Below are positions 1 to 12,880 of a stretch of DNA of 64,000 nt, in pieces. Source of the DNA: Gavia stellata (taxonomy: Eukaryota; Chordata; Aves; Gaviiformes; Gaviidae); assembly GCF_030936135.1 (NCBI RefSeq), contig NC_082617.1, positions 2,724,001 to 2,788,000 of the forward strand, in the 5' to 3' direction. Position numbers and translations under genes: made by a program. Within the stretch, counting starts at the first letter, position 1; each line of letters begins with the position of its first letter. The notes under the pieces are model-generated. The model saw only the letters and a program-made list of their open reading frames with translations. It was not told the DNA's origin and did not search any database.

Positions 1-3000
1 CTGCCCGTCTGAACTGTGCACCTGAGAGCACGCTCTTGCCTTTTGTTTCTATACCAGAGCCAGCAAAAAGGGCTGGGAGCGTGGGCTTCTGCAGTCTTCT
101 GGTTATTTGGAGATGATAGTCCTTGCTGAGGAATTGCAGAAATGTGGTGACCACTGTTGTCAGCTGCTCTCTGCGTGCTGGCTTCGGACGAAAGTGCAGA
201 GGTCAGGTTTGGGGTCATACGGCCGGAGGGTCCTGGAGCAACAGCTGTAGAGGACTTCAGGGGTGTCAGCTGGAGCCTGCCGTCGGCTGACAGCTCTTGT
301 TTCCCCCCCAGTTCTTCCACGCACTGCTTATTTTTGCAGGGGTCTGTCTTTGTGCATTGCAGGCGGAGGAGCTGTAACAGCATCGCTGCCCTAAGCTGAG
401 CTCTGCCCACTCGGTGTTCAGTTGGTTTGGTGTCCCTTGTTTTTTGGGAGAAGCAAATGGCCAGTGCTGAGTCTCTCCCTTCCCACGTGCTGCTCCTCCT
501 TGCTGAAGCTTATAGCCAGTGCTTATGGTTTGCTTTGGCTTTCTGCTCATATTCTCCATATATCTGGAATAAAATCTCCAGTGAAGGAAGCTTCGCTCTG
601 AGCTGGACTTGGAATTAATACTCAGACATTGGTCGTCTTAGGTTCCCACAGCTTGTATTTTTTGAGGTGAAATATGTCAACACAGATTCACCTGGGAAAC
701 TTCTGGGAGAGAGGAACAGACTTGGGGAAGTATCACCGCAGGTGAGATAGCAGGGCTCTGTCCCCAGCAGTCCTGGGACCTGTGGAGCTCTGCTTGTCAG
801 AACTCTCCTTACGCCGCCTTCCTTGCTCCAAACTCGTTACAACGATGGAGGGCAGAAGGAGCTGGCCAGCTGCAGTGGTGGGGGAGGAATAAGTGAAGGA
901 CAATGCTCAGGACATTGGATACTATCTAGTGCTTCAAGAAGAAAGGTCAGCTTGAAAGAGGCGTTGTGCCTGCTGAATATATCGACTGCTTCTAGGGATT
1001 AGCTGTCAGAAGCCCAGGGCAGAGGCTTACTAGCTCATGGGAGTTGAGCCCCTCCTTGGAGTGGCAGTGCTTCTCATCTGCAGCACTCGCTGTTGCAGGA
1101 CACCAGAGGGTACTTGGCTCATTGTGCAGGCGAGAGCAAGGCAGAGAGGCTGGAGGCGTCCTGCTTACGCTGGTCCCGGTGTCCAGGGATAGGGAGGGAT
1201 GTCTGTTTGCAGATAATGGTTTTCTCTGCCCCTTTCTCACAGTTGCGCCAGCAAAGATAGCCAGGGAGAGTGTTTACAAGTGTGTCCTTGCTGAGCACTT
1301 CTCTATGCCAGGAGTTTACTTGTCTGGATGATGTGTTCACTGGGGCTTTGTCAATACAACAACTAAAGCTAGATTGGTCTCGCTCTACTTGTTCTGACCT
1401 GGGGGTGTAAGTACTGCTTCCCTTCTCTCCACTCTCATCCCCATCTTTGAGGCAGCCCATGGTGTAGTACCTGGGGACTGTGTTGTTTAAAAGACAGGGC
1501 AAATGGGAGGCTGCTGCTGTTTGGATCTTTCCTGGTAGTATTAAAGCTCTGAGTGAGATTTTGGGGGGGCTGGGGAGGAGTTGTCATTCCTCTGTTGCCA
1601 CCTCCCCAACCATTCTCATCCCTGGGCGAGGGAGGCATGGTGGCAAAGCGGTGCTGAGGCCTCCTCTGCTCCCATGTCCCAGCAGGACAGGGCTTCACTG
1701 AGTAAATGCCTGTGCACCCAGAAACAAGCAGCTTGGCTCAGCTGCAGAACTTTATCTGTTGGGGCCTAAGGATGTATCTATCCCATGGCTGGACCAGAGG
1801 TTGTGCTTGTTTTAGTGATTTAGGAAGTCATTGAGGGGCAAAGGAGACACCAGACTGCTGTGATGTTTGCCGTCTTGAGGACTCTTGTCATCTTTCTTCA
1901 GAGCAGGAAAGGCTTCCCCAACGTGGGGTGGGAGGTGTGTGGTGGAGGGTGAGCGCTTCCCTTGCTCCCCGTTGTCTCTTATACTGCTTGGGGAGGGTCT
2001 GTCCCACATCAGGTGTCTGTATACATCACCGCATGTGCTATCACGTCATCTCTGAGCCGTCTTCCGTTATCCTGCAGTGCAGCTTTAGTCACACCTTGTA
2101 TATAAGGGTGATTTGTCAGTATTTCTCGGAGGACGTCACACAAGTCCCAAACTTGCCCTCTCTGCCATGCCAAGCTGTGCCCTGCTTTCCTCTTTTCCCA
2201 GGTTTACAGCTGGAAGTAGATTTCTTTGCAGTGGAAGGACTAGCAGAGCTAGGCTGAGCAGATGTGTCAGCTGGGGTAGGGTGGGAGTGAATGTGCTCTC
2301 ACACTACAGGTAAGCACAGAAGTGGACTGTGGGGTGGAAACAAAGCACTTCTACAGCAGGCTTCTGTGTTGCATCAAAAGTTCCTGGAAAGTGAAGGTTG
2401 GAGCTGGCTTTCACAGTCTTTCACTGAAAGAATAAAAAAGCTTGAATGTGTACAGGTCCAGCCTCCTTAGTGGGACTGTCCCATGCTCTTCAACTCCTTT
2501 GTCCCTGCTTAGCTGGAGACTGCTCAGGTGAGGTCCTGGTCCTGTCTGAGGCATTGGTGCTTACTGGGGTCACTGGGCCTGCTGTGGCCTTCTCTGGTAA
2601 AGGCACGTAGAGGTCCTGCTGTAGCTGGGCTAGGCAGGCGACTGAAAGGTAAGGAGGGTAAAGACCATGGAGTAGAGTCACTGTAGAAGGATGGATGGTC
2701 TGGCAATATCGTTGGAGCAGCCTGTTGTGCTGCTGCTACAGGAGAGGCATGTCAGAAAAGCTTTTAGGTGGTATTCTAGTTAGTGTTTTCCTTATTCTTA
2801 CTTGGATATGTATTCCTGTGTTTCTGTTGGTAACTGTGGCAGCTCTCTGGCTACAAGTCACAGGTCTGGTTCATGTCTGTCTTGACATTCATTTCTACAA
2901 TGTGATTATGTAGCTTTTATTCTACAAGAACTTTGTGCTCAGGACAGAGGAGGGGTCTGCTCAGGTGTTCAAGGCCGTCAGTCTGGCTTTAGCTGTTTGT

Positions 3001-6000
3001 CTAGTTGTCTTCACCTTAGCATCAACATGCTCGTTGGTGTTTGTTCATTTATTTCTCCCAGTGCCACCTGATCATGCAGAGACTCTGGGACAGCAAAAGG
3101 CAACTTCCTGATTTCAGTGTGAACAGCTCACCAGTTCATCACTCATGAATTTCAAGTTTCTGCTTTGCTGCTCGGCATTCCACGCTCTTAAGCACGGGAA
3201 GAAAACAAACTGTTTGTAAGCCCACTGAAACACTTTCAAGGCATTCTTTTCTGTTTTGTGAGACCACCTGTTACCTCTTCGTAGAACGCTTTTGAAATAC
3301 TTCTGGGATTCATGATACCATATAGATACCTTAAAAACAGCCAAATTATCCTGCATCAGGATAAACAAGCTTTTGTGTCTAAATTTGTATATGGAATTCA
3401 GTATCTGCTAATGGGTCTTCATCTATTAATTGGTCTGATCTTTTCCAAAGCCAGATACAATCTGTTAGAGAAACTATACAAACCCAGCCCTGGCCTGAGC
3501 TGGTTCTGCTCCCTTGCTGTTTGCAAACCTGCTCATGCTGCAGAAAGCTGTTCTGTGCAAAACCAAAACAGGGTCTGTTGATGTTATTTCTAGTCCTTTG
3601 AGAAGATGACTTACTGGTCACATGTGCTGCTATGAGGTCATTAGGAAGTCTCTCAAATACACAATTTGAGAACCGATGATGCTATTGCAGAAGTATGCTC
3701 CCTCTGCGATGTGAGATGCAAAACTCTCTGAAGTACTTTAGTTTGTAATAGCTCTGAGTGGGATCTGTTATTGTACATATTTGGGCTCATTCCAGTGAAA
3801 AAAGGACTGTTTTCTGCTTTGCTTTATCCCTAGATTGATTAGTGAATGTATACCGCGGGATCAAGTTACATTTCAGAGGGTATCCAGCAGAGAGCCTATT
3901 TCTGTGTTGAAGTGCTGAAGGCAACAGTGAGTCTAAATGCAAGATCAGCAGTTTTCTAGCAGTGCTTTGTGCCTCCACGGCACTGTCCTTCCCCAGGGAA
4001 AGGAGCTCTTCAAATCCATTTGCAAGCTGGGCCATTGCTCTTCCTGGTGCCGTGGGGGAATGGGTAGCTTTCTCTGGACCCTTGCTGTTGCTTCTGTGAC
4101 ATGCATCTGCTTTGATGCTTTTATCGACGTACCTCCTGGACTCCCTGTTCCTGGATGTCCAGAGGTACCTTCTGCCACAAACTGCCCTGTGTCCTTCAAA
4201 GGGAATCCTTTTGATCGCAGCTTACCCCAGAGGCCTGTGATCCAGCTTGGTCCCCATGCATCATTCTGTTGACAGGGCAGGCATCCTTATTTTGGCAGGA
4301 GGTGCCTTGTAAGTGTGTTATCTGAATTAGTAACACCCTCTTGGAGTAGGGCTTCCCAAGCAGGGAGAGGTCTCATGTCTTTCCACCTCCACCCTTACTG
4401 CTGGTCATGTGTTTCTGTCCCAAACCATGTATGACCCTTAGGGATTGTCCCATCCCTCTGAGCTGACACTCAAACATGGAAAAATTACCCAAAGAGGGGG
4501 AAAAAAGTAAATAGTTTTCTGTTCTTGGTACAGAGGTGGATTGTGTGGCTGAGGTGGGGTAGGGAGGCAGGGAGGAAGATGGGAGCAAGGTGGCATCTGA
4601 CTGCACATACCACCATGTCTTACAGCTCATAGCTGTATTTTCCAGTTGGGGCTTAGTGTGGGTGCAGTGTGGTTTGTGTCTGCTTCCCTTTATTCTTTTG
4701 AATACCCAAAATACCCCCTTCTTCTGTTGATGCTTTTCTGTGATTCCTGCTTGAGGCCAGGTGTAGCATATGGGAGCCTTTGAAGAATGGGCTGAATTGA
4801 TGCCATTTCCGCTTCTCAGCCTCCTGCTGTGGAGTCCCCGTGAGCGTCACTCCTGTACAACACCGGCATCCACTTCCCACCCTGGCTCTGCTGTCGCAGC
4901 CCTGCATTGCTGGCCCCAGGAGGACACTTACCCCTGCCCGGGTGTCTGAATGGGACATCGCAGCCCTTCCCTTGTCGAGCAGCTTCCTTGCAGGAGGCAG
5001 GCCAGCACCTGCGTTTCCCAACGGGCAAGTCAGAAAGTACTTCTGCTCTTCAGTCTCCCTCTGCTGTCGTGGTCCTTGCTGCTCGTCCCCTAACTGGGGC
5101 CTTATACCAGTGACCACGGGTGACGTTCCTCTCAAATCCCAGTGGCCTTGTCACCCAGGTAAGCGTGGCCCCAGCCAGCTGCAGGCTGCCACACTCCAGG
5201 GCTCTCCCACAGCTGCAGCAGTAGCTTTGCAGCAGAGCCCGGCCGTGGGCAGGGGCGGCAGCCAGCGTTGGGGGTGGAAGGGCTTTTGCAGGGCTGTGCA
5301 GCCGCAGAGCGGTTTTGCAGCCCTGTGGCTGTGCCCTGTGGTGGTGCCTTACTGGCACGTGTGGGTGGTGTCCCCAGGGTGCCCACAGCCTGCTGGACCC
5401 CTGGCCATGTCAGTGGCTCCTGTGGCTCCATCTGCTGTGGTCCTGCTTGTCCTGCCACCATGGAGCCTTAGCAATGTCACCTGCCTGTGAGGTTCCCACT
5501 GTCACCCTTGGTAATTATGTTCCCCCAGGGGCCACATTCAGGTATTGAGATTTGTATTTTCCCTCTATTTCTATATTTTAAGTGAAAAGGAAATGAATGT
5601 GATGTCATGCAGCTGTCTGACAGCTGCAGTAGTGAACTTCACTCCTGTGGGACCCCAACCCGAAGAAAGCAAATGGGGTGAGCTTTTGCGATGAACAGGC
5701 GTTGAGCCCTCGTGTCACTGCTGGTTTCTCCCTCATCCAGGAACAACTTTGGAAGTCTGAACGACTGAGACGTGCCCCGCTCTGCTCTTTAGTTGCAATA
5801 ATCCCGTTGGCTGGAATTGCTTAGTAAATGACTAGTTCTGGTTTTGGTTTTTACCTTTCCCCCATGGATGCCACAGGCTGGTGAAGAATGAACGTGAGGA
5901 GCCCGGCGTGGCGATGCCCTTGCCGGGATTTTTCCTGCGAGTGCAGGCAGCTGTGTTAAACAAGAAGGTGCAAGCTGGCTCTGCGGTGCCGTGCCGGGGC

Positions 6001-8721
6001 CTGGCTTGCCCCTGGGACTACACGGGCCCTGCTTCCTGAGCAGGAGAGCTGCTTTATGTTGTGGTTTTACTAAATGAATTCAAAGCTTGGCCTTCCTCCA
6101 GGCGAAGTCTGGGCCAAGTGCCAGCGGAGCAGCCCCTGGGGAGAGCACTGGAGCAAGGAGGGGCCAACAGCAGGGAAGAGCTGAGGAATCCAAGAAGGCA
6201 GATTTGCCTAGAAAACAGCTCTGTTTCCATCTGCTCGGTCAGGAGTTGCTATAGGAACTGGGATGATAGAGGCAGGGCCATCTCCTGGGCCTGTCTGTGT
6301 GTGCGGAGGGAGGGAGGAGTTAGTCAAGTTTGAACATATCATGTGTGCCGGTGGAAAGTTGCAAGGAATGTCGAAACTACAGCCTGGCTCAACCTATGGA
6401 GTTCAAAAGAGACATGGCAGTTGTTCCCTGTGCTCAGCAGGCCCCGGGCAAGGCAGGTAGGGTCCTTCCAGCTTAACTCGGCTCTCAGCTTGCAATCAGC
6501 TCTCCCCTCGCACGTTTCTGTCGTTGGCTAAAGCGCAAAAGCCTTTGGAGACTTGCTGGAAATGGAGGGGGGTTTGTAGAGGTGGCAGCACTGGGAGGTG
6601 AAGGCTTTCCTCCCTGGGCTGGTAGGGAGATGGTGGCTCTTTGTGCCCTGCTTTTCCTCCTGCAGCTGCCGGAGCGTTCACCGATCACGGGTATTCCCGC
6701 AGCGTTGCATGCCTGGGGCCCTCTGGGACCCGCAGGATCTTTTGTTGGGTAGAAATGTGAAGCTGGATGGTGTCGTTCTCCCAGACAGAAGTGGTTTCTG
6801 GGGCTGTGGCTCTCCAGGAAAGCCCGTGGTGTTTGAGCTCTCAATCAGACGTGCTCGCCTGAAATGATTCAGGGCTAGGGCTGAGACAGATATGCAAGAA
6901 CTGGGGCTGGTAGCGAGTTGCTTCTGGACAGTGGGAAAGTGGGGGGAGACGCGCTCCCAGCCTCCGAGCCCTGACGGCTCCTGCCCTGTGCAAGTTCTGT
7001 GGCTGCACGTCGCTTGCGTTCACTCACCTCTTTTCCTGAGGACATGCAGACCTCCCTGTCCCCTCCTGATGCACCTACTGCAATTTTTGTCACCGTCAAA
7101 CTTTCTCAAGACTCACATTTAGCCTAAAACACAGGAGTATGAATGTGCAGGAAGCTGCTCCAGAGGATCCTTGTTGTAGGGTTAACCGTGGGGCTCTCTA
7201 GTAGCAGCCCTTCCAGATAAAATCTGATTATTTCCCCAGTAAACCCATTTTTTCAGGTGCTGAGAACTTCCCAAAATAGCCGTGTTTCCACCAGCGCGTT
7301 CCAGGATCGCTCACTGCTCCACAGGTATTTATTTAATAGGTTTGGCTGAAATTTCATCTGCCCTTTTTGTGTCACAGAGGATAATCTCTGCTAAAAAAAA
7401 AAAAGGTGGGTAGTGTTGTTTCTGTTTTTGAGAAGCTGCACAATAAGCCGCCGAACACTGAAATGCGATCTCTATACACAGACGCGAAGCTTGCCAAACT
7501 GGATTAGATCACAGCCCACCTACTCAGGCACCCATCTTATCTCGGGCAGCGGCTGCTTGGCACATTGCACATGAAAACCCAAGAGCTTGAATGCGGACAA
7601 ATGTGGAATAACCTGCCTGTGGAGGAGATAACTTTCTGGTCACATTAATTACTGGTTTGCTTATGCCTGGCTGGATGAAAATTTATATCCAGTGTACTCT
7701 TTCTTTTACTCTGCTAATGGAATCGCAGATGTTCTTATTATGTAGATCCGCTTCCAATATTTTATTGAATTACTCCCACATTGCTCTGTGGCAATATGTC
7801 CCAGAGGCTTAATGCGCGTGGTATGCTGTGGAATTTCATTTCCTTAGTTTTAATTTGTTGTTTTTTAATTTCAGTTCATTTTCAATATGGAAAAGAGGTA
7901 AATGGGATCCTTTTTTTGGTCTAGGCATCATTATTTTACATATTTCTTTCTTCCCCCTCGTCTCTCCTGTTTCTCTTTGCCTCAAACAATCCCAGGATTT
8001 TCCTACAGCTACCTGCCTTCTGTGTAATTGCTAAATCTTATTCTCTGTGGGCTCCTGTTTTCTGGTCTGTCTTGAGAAAATTTGATCAGAATCAGCCATT
8101 CTGGCTTTCCATAGCTGTGAAATGCTGCTAGAGTTTTTTCAGTGTTCTTGTCTTTTCCTTTGTTTATAAGCAAAACATTTAGTTTGATTGCTTGAAATAC
8201 ATTGTGGTAAGCAAAGATCTTCTCTGAACGGTCTATAGTTATACTAGGTATTTTGCTGGAACATTTAGTTAATTGAAATTTCATCTCTGTACATGAGAAG
8301 TTAAATTTTATCTTGTAGAGTTGTACTAGGAAATAGTAAACCCCCCAGAACATGGTTAGACCTGCCTGGAAACCCTCACTCCAGGCTTGATGCAGCAATT
8401 TCAGCGGATCCATGAGTGTTGCCCCTCGCCGCTCCCATCTTTGCCAGGCACTACATAAGTTAAACTTTAAAACCACTTTGTGTAGTAAACCAAGTTTGCT
8501 CAAGCAGAGTGTAGCAACCATGCGTACCCCGATTTCCCTTTCTCAGTTGTGTGCACTGATGCACATTCTGCTCAGCCTCTGAAGAAGTGATACCCACTGG
8601 GGACACAGCCTGTCTTGTCCCCTCTGGTTCAGGCCAGTGTGCTGTGGGAGGGAGTAACACTTCCCACTTGCTGCATTTTGGTGTTTGGAGTTATTTTATT
8701 CTGTAGAATGCAGAAAGTGAT
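1..8721. other. Upstream non-coding region, no gene recognised
   Basis: I see no exon with recognisable protein similarity and no RNA gene here. Two parts (about 4840-5480 and 5880-7100) are richer in G+C than the rest and carry longer chance reading frames, but none resembles a known family. The receptor gene downstream begins with an exon that has a splice acceptor, so a non-coding first exon and promoter should lie upstream. They may be here or before the window start, and I cannot place them. Segment 7500-7830 is AT-rich and low in repeats; it could be regulatory, but nothing in the sequence proves it. Confidence 0.5.
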
Positions 8722-8905
8722 AATAATTTGTTCTTCTTTCTGATATCAGAAAAGCTTCCTCCAGTTTGGTGTCTTTTTGTAGATGCATGGCATGACTTTT
8801 TACGCTTATAAACAAATAATTTGTTGTTCTTTCTGATATTGGTAAAGCTTCCTCCAGTTTGGTATCTTTTTGTAGATGGATGGCATGGCTTTTCACACTT
8901 ACAAA
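8722..8905. repeat. Two-copy tandem duplication, 93-bp period
   Basis: Unit 1 (8722-8814) and unit 2 (8815-about 8905) share long matching stretches, for example CTTCCTCCAGTTTGGT and TTTTTGTAGATG, at a constant offset of 93 bases. A few substitutions separate the copies. Reading frames across it on the minus strand repeat the same peptide but are not otherwise convincing. Confidence 0.9.
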
Positions 8906-10839
8906 ACACTTTTTTGGTAAGGTTACAGTAGTACTGCTTGAGCTGAGGGCAAGGTCCATGTTCCAGTGACAGGTGCACTGAATTTTTGTTTTATGAATAC
9001 ATAGAGACATTTTATAAAACTCATAAAACATAGTTTTTGGTAGTATCAGCATTTCTGTGGTGGTTTGATGGAGGCTAGATTGCCAGCTAAATTAGTAGAT
9101 GTTCCAAAATAGTGTTTCTGGTTTGATTTTCGCTGAACCATCTCTTAGAGTTTGGCTTTCACCCTTGCAAAAACCAGCAGCTTTTCAGCTTGGTGCTGGG
9201 TCCTACATGCTGATGTACATGACTTTGTTGGCTTCCCTTCTGGTTTTGCAAAGAGTCGGTCCCAATAATCATGTTTTATCTTTTAAAAAGAATCCCCTGG
9301 GAACATTTTGCAAAAACAAGTTGTAGATAAGTAGCTGTTACTGTAAACTAGGTATTCTGCAAGGTAGGTAATTAATAAGGAAAACTAAAGATGACTGAAA
9401 AAGCATAGCAAATATGTCGCAGGGCGGTGAGAAATATTTTAGTATCTGTATAACAAAATAAATTTCATCAGTGGTGTTTATATTGTTGGGAAAGGTTAAA
9501 CCCAACTGATTGCTAATAACAATACCAAAAGGTAAAATGTTTCCTGTGTTTCGGGGGAAGCTGGATGATGTACTCTCCTTTATGAGGATATCGAAATACC
9601 TTCCGTTGCACTGGTAATGAGGGAGGGCGTTAAACATGAGATAACATTTTAAAGTCTTTGAAACTTGAGCAAGATTGGAACCTGTTTGTTTAAAACGAAT
9701 TGGCAAAGCAGCTTTCTGAATCCTGGCTGCTGATGTGTAATAAATCTGGGAAGACTGAAGGAGTTCCAGAGGTTTGGGAAAACATAAATGTTGTGGCAAT
9801 ATTTTAAAATAGAGTGGGAGCAGGTAACCAACAGGCAGTTGAGACTAACCTCCTTCCAGAGCAAAATCTGGGGAAGCTGGTGCATTAGTAAATCAATGTC
9901 AAATTAAAGAAGGAACATGCTCGGTGATCCCTGTGTTCTGATGGAAAGCAGATCACGTCCGAAAAGTCTTCAGATTGTGGTTTTTAATGAGATTCCTGTA
10001 CTGTTTGCCAAAAGTAACTGCGTTGACATCATATACCTGGATCCCGACTAAGTTCCCTGCTGTTGACCAAACGCTGCTCCTCCCGGGAGGCAGAAGAGGC
10101 TCTGCTTTGGGAGCAGGAGCGTGTCGGGTCCCTGGGGCAGCTCCTGGGCAGAGCGGTGAAGGCAGGTCCCCCTTGCCCAGGGCAGGGTCTGATCTCTGGC
10201 ATATCCTTCATGCTCTACTAGGGTGGCTTACCACTGCTGGTAGCTGGTGGGCTCTGAGCTGAGAAGCACTCCCCTGAGCGGTTTTGGTAGTATCTGGTCT
10301 TCATTTGCTGTTAATGTAACCAGTCCCTGCCCTCTCGTTGTGCTAAGGTGGCTGTATCTCAGTTTCCATTTTGCTGATCGGTACGGTGTTGAATAAGTTG
10401 ATTTAGAAAGTGCCACCTGATACCTCTCAAAAATAGTTAGCAGTGGGAATGTGATCCACACAGGTCTTAAACAGACAGCCATGGAGTAGTGCTCCAGCCA
10501 TGCTCTGGCATCAGTATGGGACAAACTCGGTTATTCCCTGGTTTGCCCATGAAGAAGCCAGTGGGAGTCAGCAAAATCCGACCAGAGCTGCCCCACTGCC
10601 TGCGCAGAGCCTCGGTCTCATGAGTGGTGGCTTGGGAGAAAATGTTAAGTAACTTAATACTGAAATTTGGCTTTACTGAGGAGGTTAATGGAGCCAGGGT
10701 GGTTTAATCAGGACAAGAGAAGGCTTTGGGATGCCTAAGAGCAGGTTACCGAGAAGACAGAAACAAGCTTGTTTCTGAGGTGCGTGGCAGGAGGGTTGGC
10801 AGTGAGCATTGACTGCAGTAACAGTAACTGCCTTGGCAT
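8906..10839. other. Non-coding, nothing recognised
   Basis: Mostly AT-rich sequence to about 10020, then a short G+C-richer patch (10060-10260). The longest frame is a minus-strand open stretch at 9338-9799 with no recognisable domain. I see no RNA gene or clear repeat. Confidence 0.4.
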
Positions 10840-11055
10840 AAGGAGGGGTGAAGTTTTCCCTCTGCGGACAGTCAAGCAGGGGAAGAGATTGTCCAGAGAG
10901 GTGGGGAGCATCCATCCTTGGAGGCTTTTAAGACCCAGCTGGACAAAGTCCTGTGCAGGCTGCTCTGAAATTGGTGCTAACCCTGCTTTGAGCGGGAGGT
11001 GGGATTAGATGCTCTCCTGAGGATCTCTTGCAGCCTGAATAATTCTGTGACTCAG
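10840..11055 (+). mobile_element. CR1 LINE 3' end fragment
   Basis: The order of landmarks matches the 3' terminal part of avian CR1: a 'gattgtccagagaggtggg' block, a 'tccatccttggaggctttta' block, 'ctggacaaagtcctg', 'gggattagatgctctcctga', and a terminal 'attctgtgact'. The orientation is plus. It is 5'-truncated, as nearly all CR1 copies are, and carries no coding part. Confidence 0.9.
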
Positions 11056-12239
11056 TAACCTGATCTCCTTCTGAATGCAAGTTTGAGTACAGTTAAGTAA
11101 AAGGTTATGGTGGAGCCCCTTGAGGACGGGGAGGGAGGAAGGTGGTTTAGATTGAGTGTTCTTAATACTCCATCTGTCATCTGTGTGGTTAACATGTCAT
11201 ATATATGGTTGCTATGTGAGACTCTCGCAGTGGAAGGTTGTAGGTCTTGAGAGGACTATTGCTAACTTGTAGTTGATATGTATTTAAGGATAGTTTAAAA
11301 GAAAAAGTAAGCAACCTCCTCAAAAAGCTGGAGAGAGACATGCCAGTGTAAGGAATAGAATGAAAATGTCGATGTGCCAGGTGCTCTTTGGTGCCCGTTC
11401 TGCGTGGGAAGGAAGCGGGTAAGGAACAGTGATCGTTGCTGCTTGGGCAAGGAGAAAGGAGATAATCGGAGCTTTTTGTTTGTGCACATCTTCTGTTCTC
11501 CTGCCACTTCTGCCCTCCCTGCACCATCTGTCCTACAGAAACAGCGGGCTTGGAGGCTGCTCCTCAGTTGAGGGGACCTGTATTTTGGAGGGCTTGCAGG
11601 AGTGCAGCGAGGCTGCCCCTGCCCCTGCTGATGGGTTTAGGTTTAGGGTTCCTGGGAGACAGTGTGTGTTCATGTCCTGTGTAGAGTCGCGACGTGCCTG
11701 GCAGGTCTGCCTGGGTCATGGGAAGTACCTCCAGGTTCCTCAGTTGAGATTAGGGTGAGGGTACTCTGTGCTTGAGTTGGTGGGGAAGGGGTGGTTCTGT
11801 TTTCGGGTTAGCTGAGCTAAGAAGCACCCATTGTTACAGGAATTGCTTTTCCTTATCTTTGGCTTTGCCTTTCTAATGGTTTCTAATTTTGGCCTGGTTA
11901 CTTTGATGGATTAAATTACATTTGTTCATTTATCCCTAAGTCTGGTTTTGCGACATAAGTGCTCTGTGCAGTTTCACAAACTGAGGACACCCCACTCCTG
12001 TGGGACTGGCATACAGGCAATGGGAAAATGCTGGAGGATTTGTGGGTCTCCAACTCCTTTGCAAAAACACACACACCTCTCTCCAGGCTGTAGGTAAGGC
12101 ACTCGTTCATGCTTGGGTCTATGGGCTGAACCTTCTGCCAGTGTTAAATGGCTATTTCATGGGTGACTGGCATGCTGTTTTTCTCCTAAAATCTAGCATG
12201 CGTGAGGTGTCGCTCTTTTCATAATAGCCCCATTAGATG
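11056..12239. other. Non-coding, nothing recognised
   Basis: No exon, RNA gene or clear repeat is visible. A few telomere-like hexamers at about 11634-11650 are too short to mean anything. Confidence 0.4.
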
Positions 12240-12880
12240 TTCGGCTACAACGTGGAAAACGAGGTTCAAACCCTCCTCAGCCTCAGGGCAGTCCTACCAC
12301 CCACCCCTCAAGAGGGTGACCACAAAGTACACCCAGACCTCAATGTTGCCATTCTTCTGCCACCGCCTCAGACCCAGCTCTGTGGTGTCCCTGTCCCCAC
12401 CCTATGTGTCACTCCCACATGTTGTCGTCCCTTTCTTAGCCCCATGTGTTCTTTTGTGTCTTTTGTGGTGACAAATCTCCTAATGCTACCTCAAAGATCA
12501 CGCTGGAGCCTATTCCTGTCTCACTTTTCCTATTGCTGTATCTTAGCTCTCTCTGCATCTTGATTATCCCAACCCTTTCACCTAAAATCTGGTTGCTTTT
12601 ATTTGTCCAGACATGTTGCTGCTCTGGACATCACTTTGTGGTGTCATTGTTCCTGCCCTGCGTCCCCCACCACGTTCCTAACGTTGCCATGGGTTTGTGC
12701 TCTTTCTGGCCATCTCTCTTGGTGCCCGTATCGAAGAACTCCTATTGCAGCTTCATGCTTCATGCCAGGATCTTGCTGGGCCTGCCCAGCTCCCCTCTTA
12801 CTGTCTAATGTCACTGTTTGCACTTGGTTTGTCCAGGTGCCACCCATGTGTCATGCAGAGATCTCTCCTGAGGCCACCTG
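12240..12880. repeat. Pyrimidine-rich block with imperfect internal repetition
   Basis: This stretch is unusually rich in C and T on the plus strand. Similar phrases recur about 250 bases apart: 'tgtggtgtccctgtcc' near 12380 and 'tgtggtgtcattgttcc' near 12635. This may be a decayed long tandem repeat. The reading frames here are long because of composition, and I find no protein signature. Confidence 0.4.

Noticed and set aside
4840-5490. 216-codon plus-strand open frame
   Set aside because: Lies in a G+C-rich patch with overlapping frames on both strands, no recognisable domain, no splice-bounded exon structure.
8009-8521. 170-codon minus-strand open frame
   Set aside because: No recognisable motif or exon signals consistent with a gene; likely chance.
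9338-9799. 153-codon minus-strand open frame
   Set aside because: AT-rich, no domain or similarity recognised; likely chance.
11634-11652. Telomere-like TTTAGG repeats
   Set aside because: Only two to three imperfect units; too short for an interstitial telomeric array.
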